Source of the DNA: Candidatus Omnitrophota bacterium | GTDB taxonomy: Bacteria; CAIJMQ01 | Assembly (NCBI GenBank): GCA_018812925.1 | Contig: JAHJCU010000005.1 | Coordinates: 186,001-250,000 of the forward strand | DNA length: 64,000 bases | Direction: 5' to 3' | Shown: one piece after another, positions 25,860-35,350 of the stretch | Position numbering within the stretch: position 1 is the first letter of the stretch | Layout: each line of letters begins with the position of its first letter | The notes under the pieces: generated by a model | Seen by the model: the letters and a program-made list of their open reading frames with translations, nothing else | Database searches by the model: none | What the model was told of the DNA's origin: nothing | Program-made: the position numbers and the translations under genes

Positions 25860-26513
25860 ATGAGATATTTATTAAGAGTTGTGTTATTAGTAGCGATATT
25901 GGGTATAACTAATATCGCATTTTCAGAAGAGCCCGTTATTCCTTCTCTTGCCCCAGATATTATGGAAGCAATATTAACTGAAGGTAGAGATTTGCTTAGA
26001 ACTATTATGACAGTTGAAAAAACATATTTTTCCGAATATGGGAAACATACAACTAAATGGAAAGATATAAATGCGGATGTCGATTTGACTAAGAATAAAT
26101 ATTTCATTACGCCTCCGGTTATTATTGTTTGGGGTAATGGTTTTAAAGCTACTGTTAAAGGTTCTGGAAAAGCAGATTGGATTTGCATCAGTATAAACCA
26201 AAATGGTGTTATAACTCATATGAATATTAAGCGAGCAATAGGAAGCGAAGGGCAAGATTTAGTTGCTTTGATTAGAACGCAGGAAAGGGTTTATTTTTCA
26301 AAGAACAACAGATATACGGATAAATGGGAAGACATAAGCGCAGAAATTGATTTAACTAATAATAAGTTTTTCATTACGACTCCCGTTATTACTGTTTCCG
26401 GGAATGGAAGTTATACTACTTTTACTGCTACCATAACGGGTTCGAGAGAAGCAAAGGGAGTTAGTATAAGCATAAACCAAAACGGGAGTGTAACAGCAAC
26501 AGGTCTGTATTAA
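25860..26513 (+). CDS. Secreted protein with two pilin-like C-terminal domain copies
   Basis: The 217-residue protein has a signal peptide (about 1-20). Two copies of a domain of about 95 residues follow (about 38-125 and 130-217). Each opens with a helix (LLRTIMTVEKTYFSEYG; LVALIRTQERVYFSKN), continues with KWKDI/KWEDI and FITPPVI/FITTPVI, and ends with SINQNG. The helix-plus-sheet pattern recalls the globular domain of type IV pilins, but there is no pilin leader or hydrophobic spine. An AAGGAG site supports the start. It is the last gene of the sigma-factor operon. Confidence 0.7.
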   Translation: MRYLLRVVLLVAILGITNIAFSEEPVIPSLAPDIMEAILTEGRDLLRTIMTVEKTYFSEYGKHTTKWKDINADVDLTKNKYFITPPVIIVWGNGFKATVKGSGKADWICISINQNGVITHMNIKRAIGSEGQDLVALIRTQERVYFSKNNRYTDKWEDISAEIDLTNNKFFITTPVITVSGNGSYTTFTATITGSREAKGVSISINQNGSVTATGLY

Positions 26514-26543
26514 ACAGTTAAAAAGTAGATGATAGTATCTAAA

Positions 26544-26590
26544 GGGGAAAATCTCTTCTTTAATAAGAGATTTCCCCCCCCTTTTGTTTG
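26544..26590 (+). terminator. Rho-independent terminator of the sigma-factor operon
   Basis: GGGGAAAATCTCTT pairs with AAGAGATTTCCCC across a 7-base loop, giving a near-perfect stem followed by CCCCTTTTG. It lies 30 bases after the last operon gene and is one of the strongest hairpins in the window. Confidence 0.85.
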
Positions 26591-26661
26591 TAGCAATTCC
26601 TCAATGTCTTTGATAAAATAAACCGATGCTTAAGGCTTTTCTAATATAATTTAATCGCGCA

Positions 26662-29600
26662 ATGGAACTTAAAAGTTTAAAGATTTTCGGATTCAAGTCA
26701 TTTCCCGATGAAACCAAGTTTGAATTTGAGCCCGGCGTTACCGCAATAGTTGGTCCCAACGGTTGCGGAAAAAGTAATATCGTTGACGCTATCCGCTGGA
26801 CTCTGGGTGAACAAAATGTCCATTCTCTTCGCGCGGGTCTAACAGAGCAGCTTATCTTTAACGGCAGTCAAACGCGCCAGCCGCTTGGTATGGCAGAAGT
26901 TTCGCTTACTTTCTCCAATCCCAGCCATTATGCTCCGCCTTCTTTAGGCGGCAGTGACAAAGTAAATCTTACTTTTTCTGAAATAACTATTACGCGCAAA
27001 ATTTTCCGTTCGGGTGAAAGCGAATATTTTATTAATAAAGCTCCCTGCCGATTAAAAGATATTACGGAAGTTTTTATGGATACGGGTCTTGGTGTCAATG
27101 CATATTCGGTAATAAGCCAAGACCAAATCGATATGATACTTAACGCTAAACCCGAAGAACGCAGATATATATTCGAAGAAGCTGCCGGCATAACCAAATA
27201 CAGTAAGAGGAAAAACGAAGCATTAAGAAAATTAGACCTTACCAAACAAAACTTACTCAGAGTTCAGGATATTATCGCCGAGCTGGAACGCCAGAGCAAC
27301 GTATTGAAAAGGCAGGTATATAAAGCCAAACGTTATCGGGGTTTCAATGATGAACTTAAAAGCCTTCAGGTGACGGATGCTTTTTACCAATACAAAGGTT
27401 TCCAGGAAGAAAAAAGCAGGATAGATAAATCAATAGAAAATTTCGGGAAAGAGAAAAGCGACATAGATGTTGTTTTCAAAAAAGAGGAAGAAACTTTCAG
27501 AAATCTGCAGGACGGATTAACGAAGCTGGAAACCGAACTTGAAGAAAAAAGGGAAGAACAGCTTCGGCTATTTGCCGAGATAGAAAGAGGCAATTCCACG
27601 ATTATCGTCAATGAGGAAAGAATAAAAAATTTAACCCTTAAGTTGGCGGAAGAGGGTGTCGTAAAAACAAAATTAAACGAAGAATTTTCCGCTATTTCCC
27701 AGCAGCTCAAATCTCATTTAAAAACCATTGAGTTGGCGAAAAAAGAAGAAGAAGCTTTAAGCATAGAAGCCGAAGAGGTTTCCGGAAAGATTACCGAAAT
27801 ATCCGATAGGGAAAAAACAAACGAAAAAGAACTGGAAGAGAAAAATTCGCAATTGATAGAGCTATTATCCGAACAAGCGCGTCTTAAAAACGCTTTGGAA
27901 AATTCAAAAATCAATGCGCATAATCTGGAAATCAGGTTAAAGAAATTAGCAGAAGAAAAAGAGGGTATGGTTGTCCTTAAACTGTCTTTAGAAACCGAAC
28001 TTAATACTAAAAAACAAGAGTTAGAAAACAGCAAAAAAGAGGCAGAGGAAGTAGAAGCAAGGATTAAATCGTTTGAGAAGAGTTTAATAAAAATAGAGGA
28101 AGCGTTAAAAAGAGTAGAAGACGGTATTATTAACGTTAAATCCGAACTGCAGGCGAAAAGAACCCATCTTTCCGCGTTAGAAGAAATGCATTCCAAAGAC
28201 GAAGGGATGCAGAGTTCGGTTAAATTTATCATGGAATCGGAAGAAAAATCTCATGCTTACGGCTTGATTTTTAATACATTACAAGTGTCCGAAGAATTCC
28301 AAAAAGCGATTGAAGTGGCGTTGATGGATAATGTTCAGGGTTTGATAGTAAAAGACAATGACGCTGTTTCAAAACTTATAGAGATGCTAAAGGACAAAGA
28401 AAGAGGCAGAGCCACTTTCTTCCCCGTGGCAAATATAACAAGAAGCAGGGCAAGCGGTGATTCTAAATATGAATTTGCCATAGATAAAATAAAATTCCCG
28501 CAGGAATACGCAGGCATATTTAATTATCTCCTAGATAAAGTGGTTATTGCCAAGAATTGGGATGAAGCGCTCAAGTTATATTCCTCTTTAAGTGAAGAAT
28601 ATAAGATAGTAACCCGCGACGGGGAGCTATTACATCCCGGCGGTTTTATACAGGGCGGTTCCAGAAACCAAATGCATGCGTTGATCGGCAGAAAAGAGAG
28701 AATAGACAAGATGCAAAAGGAAGTATCCGTCTTGGAAGAAAAATTAAAATCGGTCGAACAAAAGAAAATCGAAGAACTCAACAAAATTAAAAAAATAGAA
28801 CAGGATTTACAAGAACAAAGAAGGAATTTAGCTAATAAGAACGAGAATAGGGCAAAGTTGGAAAATGAAAGCGGTTCAATTGTAGAAAAACTAAGTGAAC
28901 TTCAAAAAAGAGACAAGTTCTTAATAGACGAAGAGAAAAATCTTGTTCAAGAAAAGGAACTGGCGGGAGAAAAACATAAAGAAACCCAAGAAGAATTAGA
29001 AGCTATACAAACAAAAACAAACGAGCATAACCTGGCTATCGGTTCCATAAAAAAATCCGTTGAATCCTTAAGCGAAGAAGAGACAAAAATAAAGGAAATT
29101 TCGGAAGAGAAAAGAATAAAACTGTTCAATTTGAGGCAATCCCTCAAAAACGCCGAAGATACGCTTAAGAATCTGGAAGATAAAAAGAAAATGTTGCTTG
29201 AAAGAATTCCGAATCTAAGCGTTGAAGCCGAAGAAGCCAACAAGAGAATGGAGCTTTTAAAGAAAGAAACGGAAGACAGCAAGGCGAAACTAATAGAGAA
29301 TAAACAGCAGATAGAGTCTTTAAAACAGAATTTGGAAGAACTAAAAACCAAAAGGACTGTTATCGGTGAACAAAGCAAAGATAAAGAACAATTCATAAGG
29401 GAAAAAGGTTCACAACTGGAAGAAAGAAGAAACGCTTTGCAATCTTTGGAAATAGAAAAGACAAAAATTGAAACCGAAATTAAAGACTTAAAGGAAAATA
29501 TTTCTTCCAACCATGCAATATCGTTAGACGATTTCACGCCTCCTGAAACCGAAACGGCAAAGGAGCATATCAAAGAAAGAGTTGAAGATTTAAAAGATAA

Positions 29601-30303
29601 ACTCACGGGCATGGGCAATGTAAACCTTGCCGCGATAGAGGAAGAAGAAGAGCTTAACGAAAGATATAGTTTCTATCTTACACAGCAAAAAGATTTACTT
29701 GATTCCGAACAATCTTTGAGGGATACAATAACGCAAATAAATTCCACCGCGCGCAGTTTGTTCAGAACCACGCTTGATAATGTAAGGAAAGAATTCAGAG
29801 ATGTTTTTATAAATCTCTTTCAGGGCGGAGAAGCTGATTTGAAACTTGTCGGTTCACAGGATATTCTGGAAGCGGGAATTGATATAGTCGTATCGCCTCC
29901 GGGTAAAAAACTTTCTTCAATTAGTTTGCTCTCGGGCGGAGAAAGAGCATTAACTTCTATTGCCCTGCTTTTTGCTCTTTTTAAAGTAAAACCTTCCCCG
30001 TTTTGTGTTCTTGACGAGATAGATGCTCCTTTGGATGAAAACAATATAGAAAGGTTTACGAATTTCTTAAAAGATTTGGCAAAAGATACCCAGTTTATAA
30101 TAATTTCCCATAACAAAAAGACCTTGTCTATTTCAGAAATCTTGTACGGCGTAACGATGGAAGAACCCGGCGTTTCCAAGATGATATCCGTAAAATTTGT
30201 TGGGCGTCATAAAGATGATGCAGATAAAAACAAAACTGAAACTGCCACTAAACTCGCTGATGCTAAAGTTTCTAATAAAACTGTTACGCAGGCGGCGGAA
30301 TAA
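26662..30303 (+). CDS. smc: Chromosome segregation protein SMC
   Basis: SMC is the DNA-bridging ATPase of bacterial condensin. The 1,213-residue protein has the Walker A motif GPNGCGKSN near residue 32, two long coiled-coil arms (about 165-500 and 680-1010) and a hinge between about 515 and 670, with VALMDNVQGLIV and GGFIQGGSRN. The head closes with the signature LLSGGERA (about 1088) and Walker B VLDEIDAPLD. A lysine- and threonine-rich tail follows. A TATAAT ends only 11 bases before the ATG, so the transcript may have almost no leader. ftsY follows 8 bases later. Confidence 0.97.
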   Translation: MELKSLKIFGFKSFPDETKFEFEPGVTAIVGPNGCGKSNIVDAIRWTLGEQNVHSLRAGLTEQLIFNGSQTRQPLGMAEVSLTFSNPSHYAPPSLGGSDKVNLTFSEITITRKIFRSGESEYFINKAPCRLKDITEVFMDTGLGVNAYSVISQDQIDMILNAKPEERRYIFEEAAGITKYSKRKNEALRKLDLTKQNLLRVQDIIAELERQSNVLKRQVYKAKRYRGFNDELKSLQVTDAFYQYKGFQEEKSRIDKSIENFGKEKSDIDVVFKKEEETFRNLQDGLTKLETELEEKREEQLRLFAEIERGNSTIIVNEERIKNLTLKLAEEGVVKTKLNEEFSAISQQLKSHLKTIELAKKEEEALSIEAEEVSGKITEISDREKTNEKELEEKNSQLIELLSEQARLKNALENSKINAHNLEIRLKKLAEEKEGMVVLKLSLETELNTKKQELENSKKEAEEVEARIKSFEKSLIKIEEALKRVEDGIINVKSELQAKRTHLSALEEMHSKDEGMQSSVKFIMESEEKSHAYGLIFNTLQVSEEFQKAIEVALMDNVQGLIVKDNDAVSKLIEMLKDKERGRATFFPVANITRSRASGDSKYEFAIDKIKFPQEYAGIFNYLLDKVVIAKNWDEALKLYSSLSEEYKIVTRDGELLHPGGFIQGGSRNQMHALIGRKERIDKMQKEVSVLEEKLKSVEQKKIEELNKIKKIEQDLQEQRRNLANKNENRAKLENESGSIVEKLSELQKRDKFLIDEEKNLVQEKELAGEKHKETQEELEAIQTKTNEHNLAIGSIKKSVESLSEEETKIKEISEEKRIKLFNLRQSLKNAEDTLKNLEDKKKMLLERIPNLSVEAEEANKRMELLKKETEDSKAKLIENKQQIESLKQNLEELKTKRTVIGEQSKDKEQFIREKGSQLEERRNALQSLEIEKTKIETEIKDLKENISSNHAISLDDFTPPETETAKEHIKERVEDLKDKLTGMGNVNLAAIEEEEELNERYSFYLTQQKDLLDSEQSLRDTITQINSTARSLFRTTLDNVRKEFRDVFINLFQGGEADLKLVGSQDILEAGIDIVVSPPGKKLSSISLLSGGERALTSIALLFALFKVKPSPFCVLDEIDAPLDENNIERFTNFLKDLAKDTQFIIISHNKKTLSISEILYGVTMEEPGVSKMISVKFVGRHKDDADKNKTETATKLADAKVSNKTVTQAAE

Positions 30304-30311
30304 TTCTTAAA

Positions 30312-31271
30312 ATGTTTTTCAAAAAGAAACAGACACACCCCATTAGAAGTCCCGATATAAAGTCAGAAATTACTTCCAATAAGACCCATTTCGGACTTCT
30401 AAAAACCAGAACATCCGTTTTAGAAAAGATTTCCAATCTATTTAAGAAAAATGTAGAAACAGAAAACTTATGGAGTGAACTGGAACAGATTCTTATAGAA
30501 TCAGATATGGGCGTTAGGTTGTCCTGCGAAGTTTTGGAAAATTTAAGGAAAAACATAAAAATAACTATTAGCAAAGACGAGATACTAAAAAACTTAGAAA
30601 AAGAGATTTTAAAAAATTTTCTTCAAGTTCCAAGAAATTTAAACGCTTGCGATACACCCCCTTCGATTATTCTTGTTCTTGGTGTAAACGGAGTAGGTAA
30701 AACGCTTACTACCGGCAAGTTAGCTTATAGATTGAAAAATGAAGGCAAGAAGGTTATTCTGGCTGCAGGTGATACTTTTAGAGCGGCGGCTATTGAACAA
30801 CTCGGTATTTTTAGTAAGAAAATAGATATAGATATAATAAAGCATAGTCACGGCGCCGACCCTGCGGCTGTCTGTTATGATGCAATAGAGGCGGCACAAG
30901 CAAGAGGCGCGGATTTTTTACTTATTGATACCGCAGGCAGGTCGCATGTCGATAAAAGTCTTATGGAGAGCTTGAAAAAGATAAAAAGAGTGATAGATAA
31001 TCGTCTGCCGGGTGCTTTGAAAGAAGTGTTTTTGGTATTGGATGCCACCACAGGACAGAACGCTCTTTCTCAGGCAAAAGTCTTTGCAGATTCACTCGGT
31101 GTTACAGGTATTGTTCTCACAAAATTAGACGGAACTGCAAAAGGCGGTATAATAGTGGCAATAGAACAGGAAATTAAGGTTCCTATTAAGTTTGTAGGAA
31201 CAGGAGAGAGTCTGGAAAACTTTGAAGTGTTTGACCCGAATGTTTTTGTAGAATCACTGTTTGAGGAATAA
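30312..31271 (+). CDS. ftsY: Signal recognition particle receptor FtsY
   Basis: FtsY is the membrane-side GTPase that docks SRP-ribosome complexes at the translocon. The 319-residue protein has a short charged N-terminus without the long acidic A domain, then the four-helix N domain (about 20-100) and the G domain. G1 is GVNGVGKTLTTGK, DTFRAAAIEQL follows, G3 is DTAGRSHVD, and G4 is TKLDGTAKGG. Smc-ftsY adjacency is common in bacteria, and here they are 8 bases apart. Confidence 0.96.
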   Translation: MFFKKKQTHPIRSPDIKSEITSNKTHFGLLKTRTSVLEKISNLFKKNVETENLWSELEQILIESDMGVRLSCEVLENLRKNIKITISKDEILKNLEKEILKNFLQVPRNLNACDTPPSIILVLGVNGVGKTLTTGKLAYRLKNEGKKVILAAGDTFRAAAIEQLGIFSKKIDIDIIKHSHGADPAAVCYDAIEAAQARGADFLLIDTAGRSHVDKSLMESLKKIKRVIDNRLPGALKEVFLVLDATTGQNALSQAKVFADSLGVTGIVLTKLDGTAKGGIIVAIEQEIKVPIKFVGTGESLENFEVFDPNVFVESLFEE

Positions 31272-31282
31272 TTCTAAAAATG

Positions 31283-31424
31283 ATTATAAAAATCCGAAAT
31301 ACGAATATCGAAAATCGAAACAAATTCAAAATTATAATTACCAAAATTCTAAACATTTGTTTTGAAAATTTGAATTTTTGTCATTCGTGCTTCGGATTTA
31401 GGATTTCGAATTTCAAAAGACAAA
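31283..31424. repeat. Heptanucleotide-phased inverted repeat (CGAAATA/TTCGGAT family)
   Basis: The left arm has GAAATAC, GAATATC, GAAAATC and GAAACAA units in 7-base phase. The right arm has TCGTGCT, TCGGATT, TAGGATT and TCGAATT units that complement it. It fills the space between ftsY and hisS. The same right-arm series appears at about 36750-36790. Confidence 0.72.
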
Positions 31425-31449
31425 ATGGTAGTATTAAATTAAAAATATT

Positions 31450-32742
31450 ATGGCGACAAAATATCAATCATTAAGAGGCACAAAAGATATTCTTCCCGAA
31501 GACAGCCGAACCTGGCGTTATGTGGAAGGAAAAATATCCGATATATTTGCGCGATTTGGCTATCAGGAAATAAGAACTCCTATTTTTGAAATGACGGAGC
31601 TTTTTGTAAGAAGTATCGGCGCCTCAACTGATATCGTAAATAAAGAGATGTATACTTTCCCTGACAAAAAAGGTAGGAGCCTAACGCTTAGACCCGAAGG
31701 CACGGCGCCTGTTGTAAGAGCGTATATACAAAATCAACTCTATCAAAAAGATGAGGTTTTGAAACTCTATTACAAAGGGCCTTTTTTTAGATATGAAAGG
31801 CCGCAAGCAGGCAGAGAGCGGCAGTTTCATCAGTTCGGCGTGGAAGTATTGGGCGCATCCAGTCCTGCCATAGACGCGGAAATTATTTATTTAGGATGTT
31901 TTATCTTGAAAAGTTTAGGGTTGGATAATGCTAAACTTTTATTGGGCAGTGTGGGTTGTTCCGATTGCAGACCTGCATATGAAAAACTGATTGTTTCTAC
32001 ACTTAAAGAATCCACTTCTAAGCTTTGTGATGATTGCCAAAAAAGATATAAGACCAATCCGTTAAGAATGCTTGATTGCAAAAACGAAGATTGCAAAAAA
32101 CAATTGAAGAAAATACCGTCTTTTGCCGGGTCTCTTTGTGACGATTGCAAAAAATATTTAAACGAAACAGAAGAATTGCTTAAACTTTTAGAAGTAAGTT
32201 ATACAATAAGCCCTCATCTTGTAAGAGGGCTGGATTATTACACCCGCACGACTTTTGAGTTTGTTTATTCAGGTTTGGGAGCACAGTCAACTGTAATCGG
32301 AGGCGGACGGTATAATAATCTTATAAAAGAATTCGGCGGTCCGTCAGTTTCAGCGTGCGGTTTTGCCGGAGGTATGGAGCGTTTAATCTCGGTCCTTAAA
32401 AACGAGGGAAAAATACCATCTCTTTCGGACGGATTGGATGTTTTTATAGCCCAAATCCCCGCCAATACTGAAACGGCGGGTAAAGGCGATGAATGTTTTA
32501 AGACGGCATTCAAACTTTTGCAGGAAATAAGATGCTTTAAGATATCCGCGGATATGGATTATAGAAACGGCAGTTTAAAATCGCAGTTTAGAAAAGCCAA
32601 CAAACTAAAAGCGAGTTATGTTATCGTTATCGGCGAAGATGAAATAAAAAAAGGTATAGTGAAATTGAAAGATATGAAAACAGGAAATGAAGAAAATATA
32701 AAACTTGACGAAGCAACAAGTAAATTAAAGGAAAAATTTTAA
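31450..32742 (+). CDS. hisS: Histidine--tRNA ligase
   Basis: This class II synthetase charges tRNA-His. The 430-residue protein starts SLRGTKDILPED, and has motif 2 with GPFFRYERPQAGR (about 112-125), the histidine-binding RGLDYYTRTTFE (about 258) and GGGRYNNL. The C-terminal anticodon-binding domain is present. The insertion domain has four CxxC-type pairs between about 176 and 235 (CSDC, CDDC, CKNEDC and CDDC), a zinc-binding feature seen in some bacterial HisRS. aspS begins 2 bases after its stop. Confidence 0.96.
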   Translation: MATKYQSLRGTKDILPEDSRTWRYVEGKISDIFARFGYQEIRTPIFEMTELFVRSIGASTDIVNKEMYTFPDKKGRSLTLRPEGTAPVVRAYIQNQLYQKDEVLKLYYKGPFFRYERPQAGRERQFHQFGVEVLGASSPAIDAEIIYLGCFILKSLGLDNAKLLLGSVGCSDCRPAYEKLIVSTLKESTSKLCDDCQKRYKTNPLRMLDCKNEDCKKQLKKIPSFAGSLCDDCKKYLNETEELLKLLEVSYTISPHLVRGLDYYTRTTFEFVYSGLGAQSTVIGGGRYNNLIKEFGGPSVSACGFAGGMERLISVLKNEGKIPSLSDGLDVFIAQIPANTETAGKGDECFKTAFKLLQEIRCFKISADMDYRNGSLKSQFRKANKLKASYVIVIGEDEIKKGIVKLKDMKTGNEENIKLDEATSKLKEKF

Positions 32743-32744
32743 TC

Positions 32745-34529
32745 ATGACAAAAATAGAGGGTTTAGGAGATTGGAAAAGAACGCAATATTGCGGCGAGGT
32801 TTCAGACAAAGAAATAGGTAACACTGTTACCCTGATGGGTTGGGTTAGAACAAGCCGCGACCATGGCGGAGTTATCTTTATTGACCTGTGGGATAAAACC
32901 GGTATCGTCCAAATCGTATTCAGTCCGCAGGTTAGCGCGGAAATACATAGTAGAGGGGCGAGTTTAAAAAGCGAATTTGTCATTGCCATAAAAGGTAATG
33001 TCAGACCGCGTCCTCAAGGCACGGAAAACACAGCTCTTCCCACCGGAAAGATAGAAGTTGTCGTAGATGAAATGAAAGTTTTGAACGAATCGGAAACTCC
33101 TCCCTTTGAACTTGATGAAGAACAAATAGGCGAGGAAGTTCGGCTTAAATATAGATACATTGACTTAAGAAGAGAAAGGATGCAGAAAAATCTCTTATTA
33201 AGACATAAAGCCACTCAAGAGACAAGAAAATTCCTGACCGAAAAAGGATTCCTTGAAATAGAAACACCGTTTTTAGCTCGAAGCACGCCTGAAGGCGCGC
33301 GCGATTATCTTATTCCTTCGCGGCTCAATCCGTATTCGTTTTATGCCCTTACTCAATCGCCACAACTATTCAAACAATTGCTTATGGTTGGCGGAGCGGA
33401 TAAATATTTTCAACTCGTCCGTTGTTTCAGAGATGAGGATTTGAGAAAAGACAGGCAACCCGAATTTACACAAATAGATATGGAAATGTCTTTCGTGGAA
33501 AAAGAAGACATTATGGAAATCTCCGAAAGTTTAATGAAACGCATTTTTGAAACGGCAGGACACAAAATCAAAACACCTTTTACTAAAATCACTTACGACG
33601 AAGCAATATCCCGTTACGGCGTGGATAAACCCGATATAAGATTCGGATTGGAACTAAAAGATATAACCGACATCGCAAAACAAACTGATTTAAAAATCTT
33701 TCATCAGGTGCTGGAAAAAGGCGGTATAGTAAAAGCCATAAATGTTTCAGGCGGCGCAGAAACCCTTTCAATTAAAGTGCGAAACGATTTAATAGAATAT
33801 ATCAAAGGTTTCGGCGCAGGGGGGCTCGCGTGGATAGAAGTGAAAGCGGACTCTTGCCATTCGCCCATCGTGAAATATTTCAAAGAAGAACAGCTAAATA
33901 GATTAAAAGAAGTTCTGGGCACAAAAGCAGGCGACTTAATCCTGATAGTAGCCGATAACAAACAGATAACAAATACCGCGCTTGGAAGTTTAAGAATGAA
34001 ATTAGCTGAGGATTTGGGATTGTTAAAAGATGTGGAGCCCTTCTCGTTGGTATGGGTTATAGATTTCCCGCTTCTGCATTATTCTATGGAAGAAAACAAG
34101 TTGGAATTTGCTCATCATCCGTTTACTTCACCTGTTGAAGAGGACTTGAAATATCTTGATAGCGAACCCGAAAAAGTAAAAAGCAAAGCTTATGATGTTG
34201 TCTTAAACGGAACCGAAATCGCAAGCGGTAGTATAAGATTACATAACCGCGCGTTGCAGGAACAAGTATTCAAAACTGTCGGCTTAAGCAAAGAAGAAAC
34301 AGAAGAAAAATTCGGCTTCCTGTTGGAAGCCCTCAAATATGGCGCGCCGCCACACGGCGGCATAGCGTTTGGTTTTGACAGACTTATGGCAATAATGATG
34401 GGAGAGGATTCCATCAGAGATGTAATCGCATTCCCCAAAACACAAAAAGGCATCTGCCTTACCACCAAAGCCCCATCATCCGTCAACGAAAAACAATTAA
34501 AAGAACTGCATATAAAGTTAGATAAGTAG
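32745..34529 (+). CDS. aspS: Aspartate--tRNA ligase
   Basis: This class II synthetase charges tRNA-Asp. At 594 residues it is of the long bacterial type with an N-terminal OB-fold anticodon-binding domain (about 1-110) and the GAD insertion (about 300-410). Motifs are RYIDLRRERM, YALTQSPQLFKQ, the FRDEDLRKDRQPEF motif 2 and the final GGIAFGFDRL motif 3. Whether it also charges tRNA-Asn cannot be told from the sequence. tRNA-Asp itself is encoded at 54.8 kb. Confidence 0.96.
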   Translation: MTKIEGLGDWKRTQYCGEVSDKEIGNTVTLMGWVRTSRDHGGVIFIDLWDKTGIVQIVFSPQVSAEIHSRGASLKSEFVIAIKGNVRPRPQGTENTALPTGKIEVVVDEMKVLNESETPPFELDEEQIGEEVRLKYRYIDLRRERMQKNLLLRHKATQETRKFLTEKGFLEIETPFLARSTPEGARDYLIPSRLNPYSFYALTQSPQLFKQLLMVGGADKYFQLVRCFRDEDLRKDRQPEFTQIDMEMSFVEKEDIMEISESLMKRIFETAGHKIKTPFTKITYDEAISRYGVDKPDIRFGLELKDITDIAKQTDLKIFHQVLEKGGIVKAINVSGGAETLSIKVRNDLIEYIKGFGAGGLAWIEVKADSCHSPIVKYFKEEQLNRLKEVLGTKAGDLILIVADNKQITNTALGSLRMKLAEDLGLLKDVEPFSLVWVIDFPLLHYSMEENKLEFAHHPFTSPVEEDLKYLDSEPEKVKSKAYDVVLNGTEIASGSIRLHNRALQEQVFKTVGLSKEETEEKFGFLLEALKYGAPPHGGIAFGFDRLMAIMMGEDSIRDVIAFPKTQKGICLTTKAPSSVNEKQLKELHIKLDK

Positions 34530-34530
34530 T

Positions 34531-34578
34531 TGATGGTTTATGGTGGATGGTTTATAGTGAATAGATATGGTGAATTGA
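34531..34578 (+). repeat. Heptanucleotide repeat, single arm
   Basis: Seven-base units GATGGTT, TATGGTG, GATGGTT, TATAGTG and AATAGAT follow one another directly after aspS. The complementary arm is not obvious nearby. A related series occurs in the left arm at 54857. Confidence 0.6.
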
Positions 34579-34579
34579 T

Positions 34580-35320
34580 ATGAAAATATATTGCTGTCTC
34601 TCTGTGGTGCTTCTTTTTGTGATATTTTGTCAATCCTCATTTGCTCAATCATCTCAAATTAACCCAAAGCAAGCGATACAGCAATCTTCAATCAGCAAAC
34701 AAGATAAAGCTGTACAAAACAGTAACATAGATGGACAGAATGAAAATAATGAATGGTCGCTTAGTAATAAAATTGCCACTGTTGCAATTATTTTAGTTTT
34801 CTGTCAGTTTGTTGCTTTGTGCATTACTATTGGGATAATGAAGGGGACTGCTGTACGGCAATTGCGGGCCTACGTTTTGCCAGATACTGGTGGTCTCATT
34901 GATGGTACAATGTTGAATCCACCTGACTCATCTCTTGCTAACATACCAGGTGCTTATCTCATCATTCGGAATACTGGTCAGACGCCTGCTTATAACCTTA
35001 TAAGTTTGGCAAAAATAGACATTGCATCAATAAACAAACCTTCTCTGGATGTCCCACTATTGCATGAAGTGTTTTCCGCTACTCTAGGAGTCGGTAGCAC
35101 AATGTCTAAAGCGATATGGTTTAATCGACAACTTACGCAAGAAGAACTTAAAAATATTTCGAAAAAGACTTATGCAATTTACTTGCATGGCCGAATTGAA
35201 TATAGAGATGTCTTTAAGAAAAGGAGAATTACTAACTTCAGGTTCCACTATTCTGGAAAATTCCCACCTTTGAAGGGCATGTTATTTAATTTCAGTGAAC
35301 AAGGCAATGATGCAAAATAA
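34580..35320 (+). CDS. Exported or membrane protein of unknown function
   Basis: The 246-residue protein has an N-terminal signal-like segment (about 1-22), a polar serine/glutamine/asparagine-rich stretch, and a transmembrane helix at about 65-90. A domain of about 150 residues follows, with QLRAYVLPD, IIRNTGQTPAYNL and LHGRIEYRDVF. Proteins with this RAYV/RNTGQTPA/GRIEYRD pattern are widespread hypothetical membrane proteins with a beta-rich extracytoplasmic domain. I know no function for them. It is the first of three unrelated unknown genes between aspS and the MFS gene. Confidence 0.7.
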   Translation: MKIYCCLSVVLLFVIFCQSSFAQSSQINPKQAIQQSSISKQDKAVQNSNIDGQNENNEWSLSNKIATVAIILVFCQFVALCITIGIMKGTAVRQLRAYVLPDTGGLIDGTMLNPPDSSLANIPGAYLIIRNTGQTPAYNLISLAKIDIASINKPSLDVPLLHEVFSATLGVGSTMSKAIWFNRQLTQEELKNISKKTYAIYLHGRIEYRDVFKKRRITNFRFHYSGKFPPLKGMLFNFSEQGNDAK

Positions 35321-35350
35321 TAGACAACTAATTAAATATAGGAATTCTAT

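Noticed and set aside
27714-28232. Long open frame on the minus strand inside smc
   Set aside because: It is antisense to the coiled-coil of smc, rich in Ser/Phe as expected from a shadow of Glu/Lys codons, and has no ribosome site.
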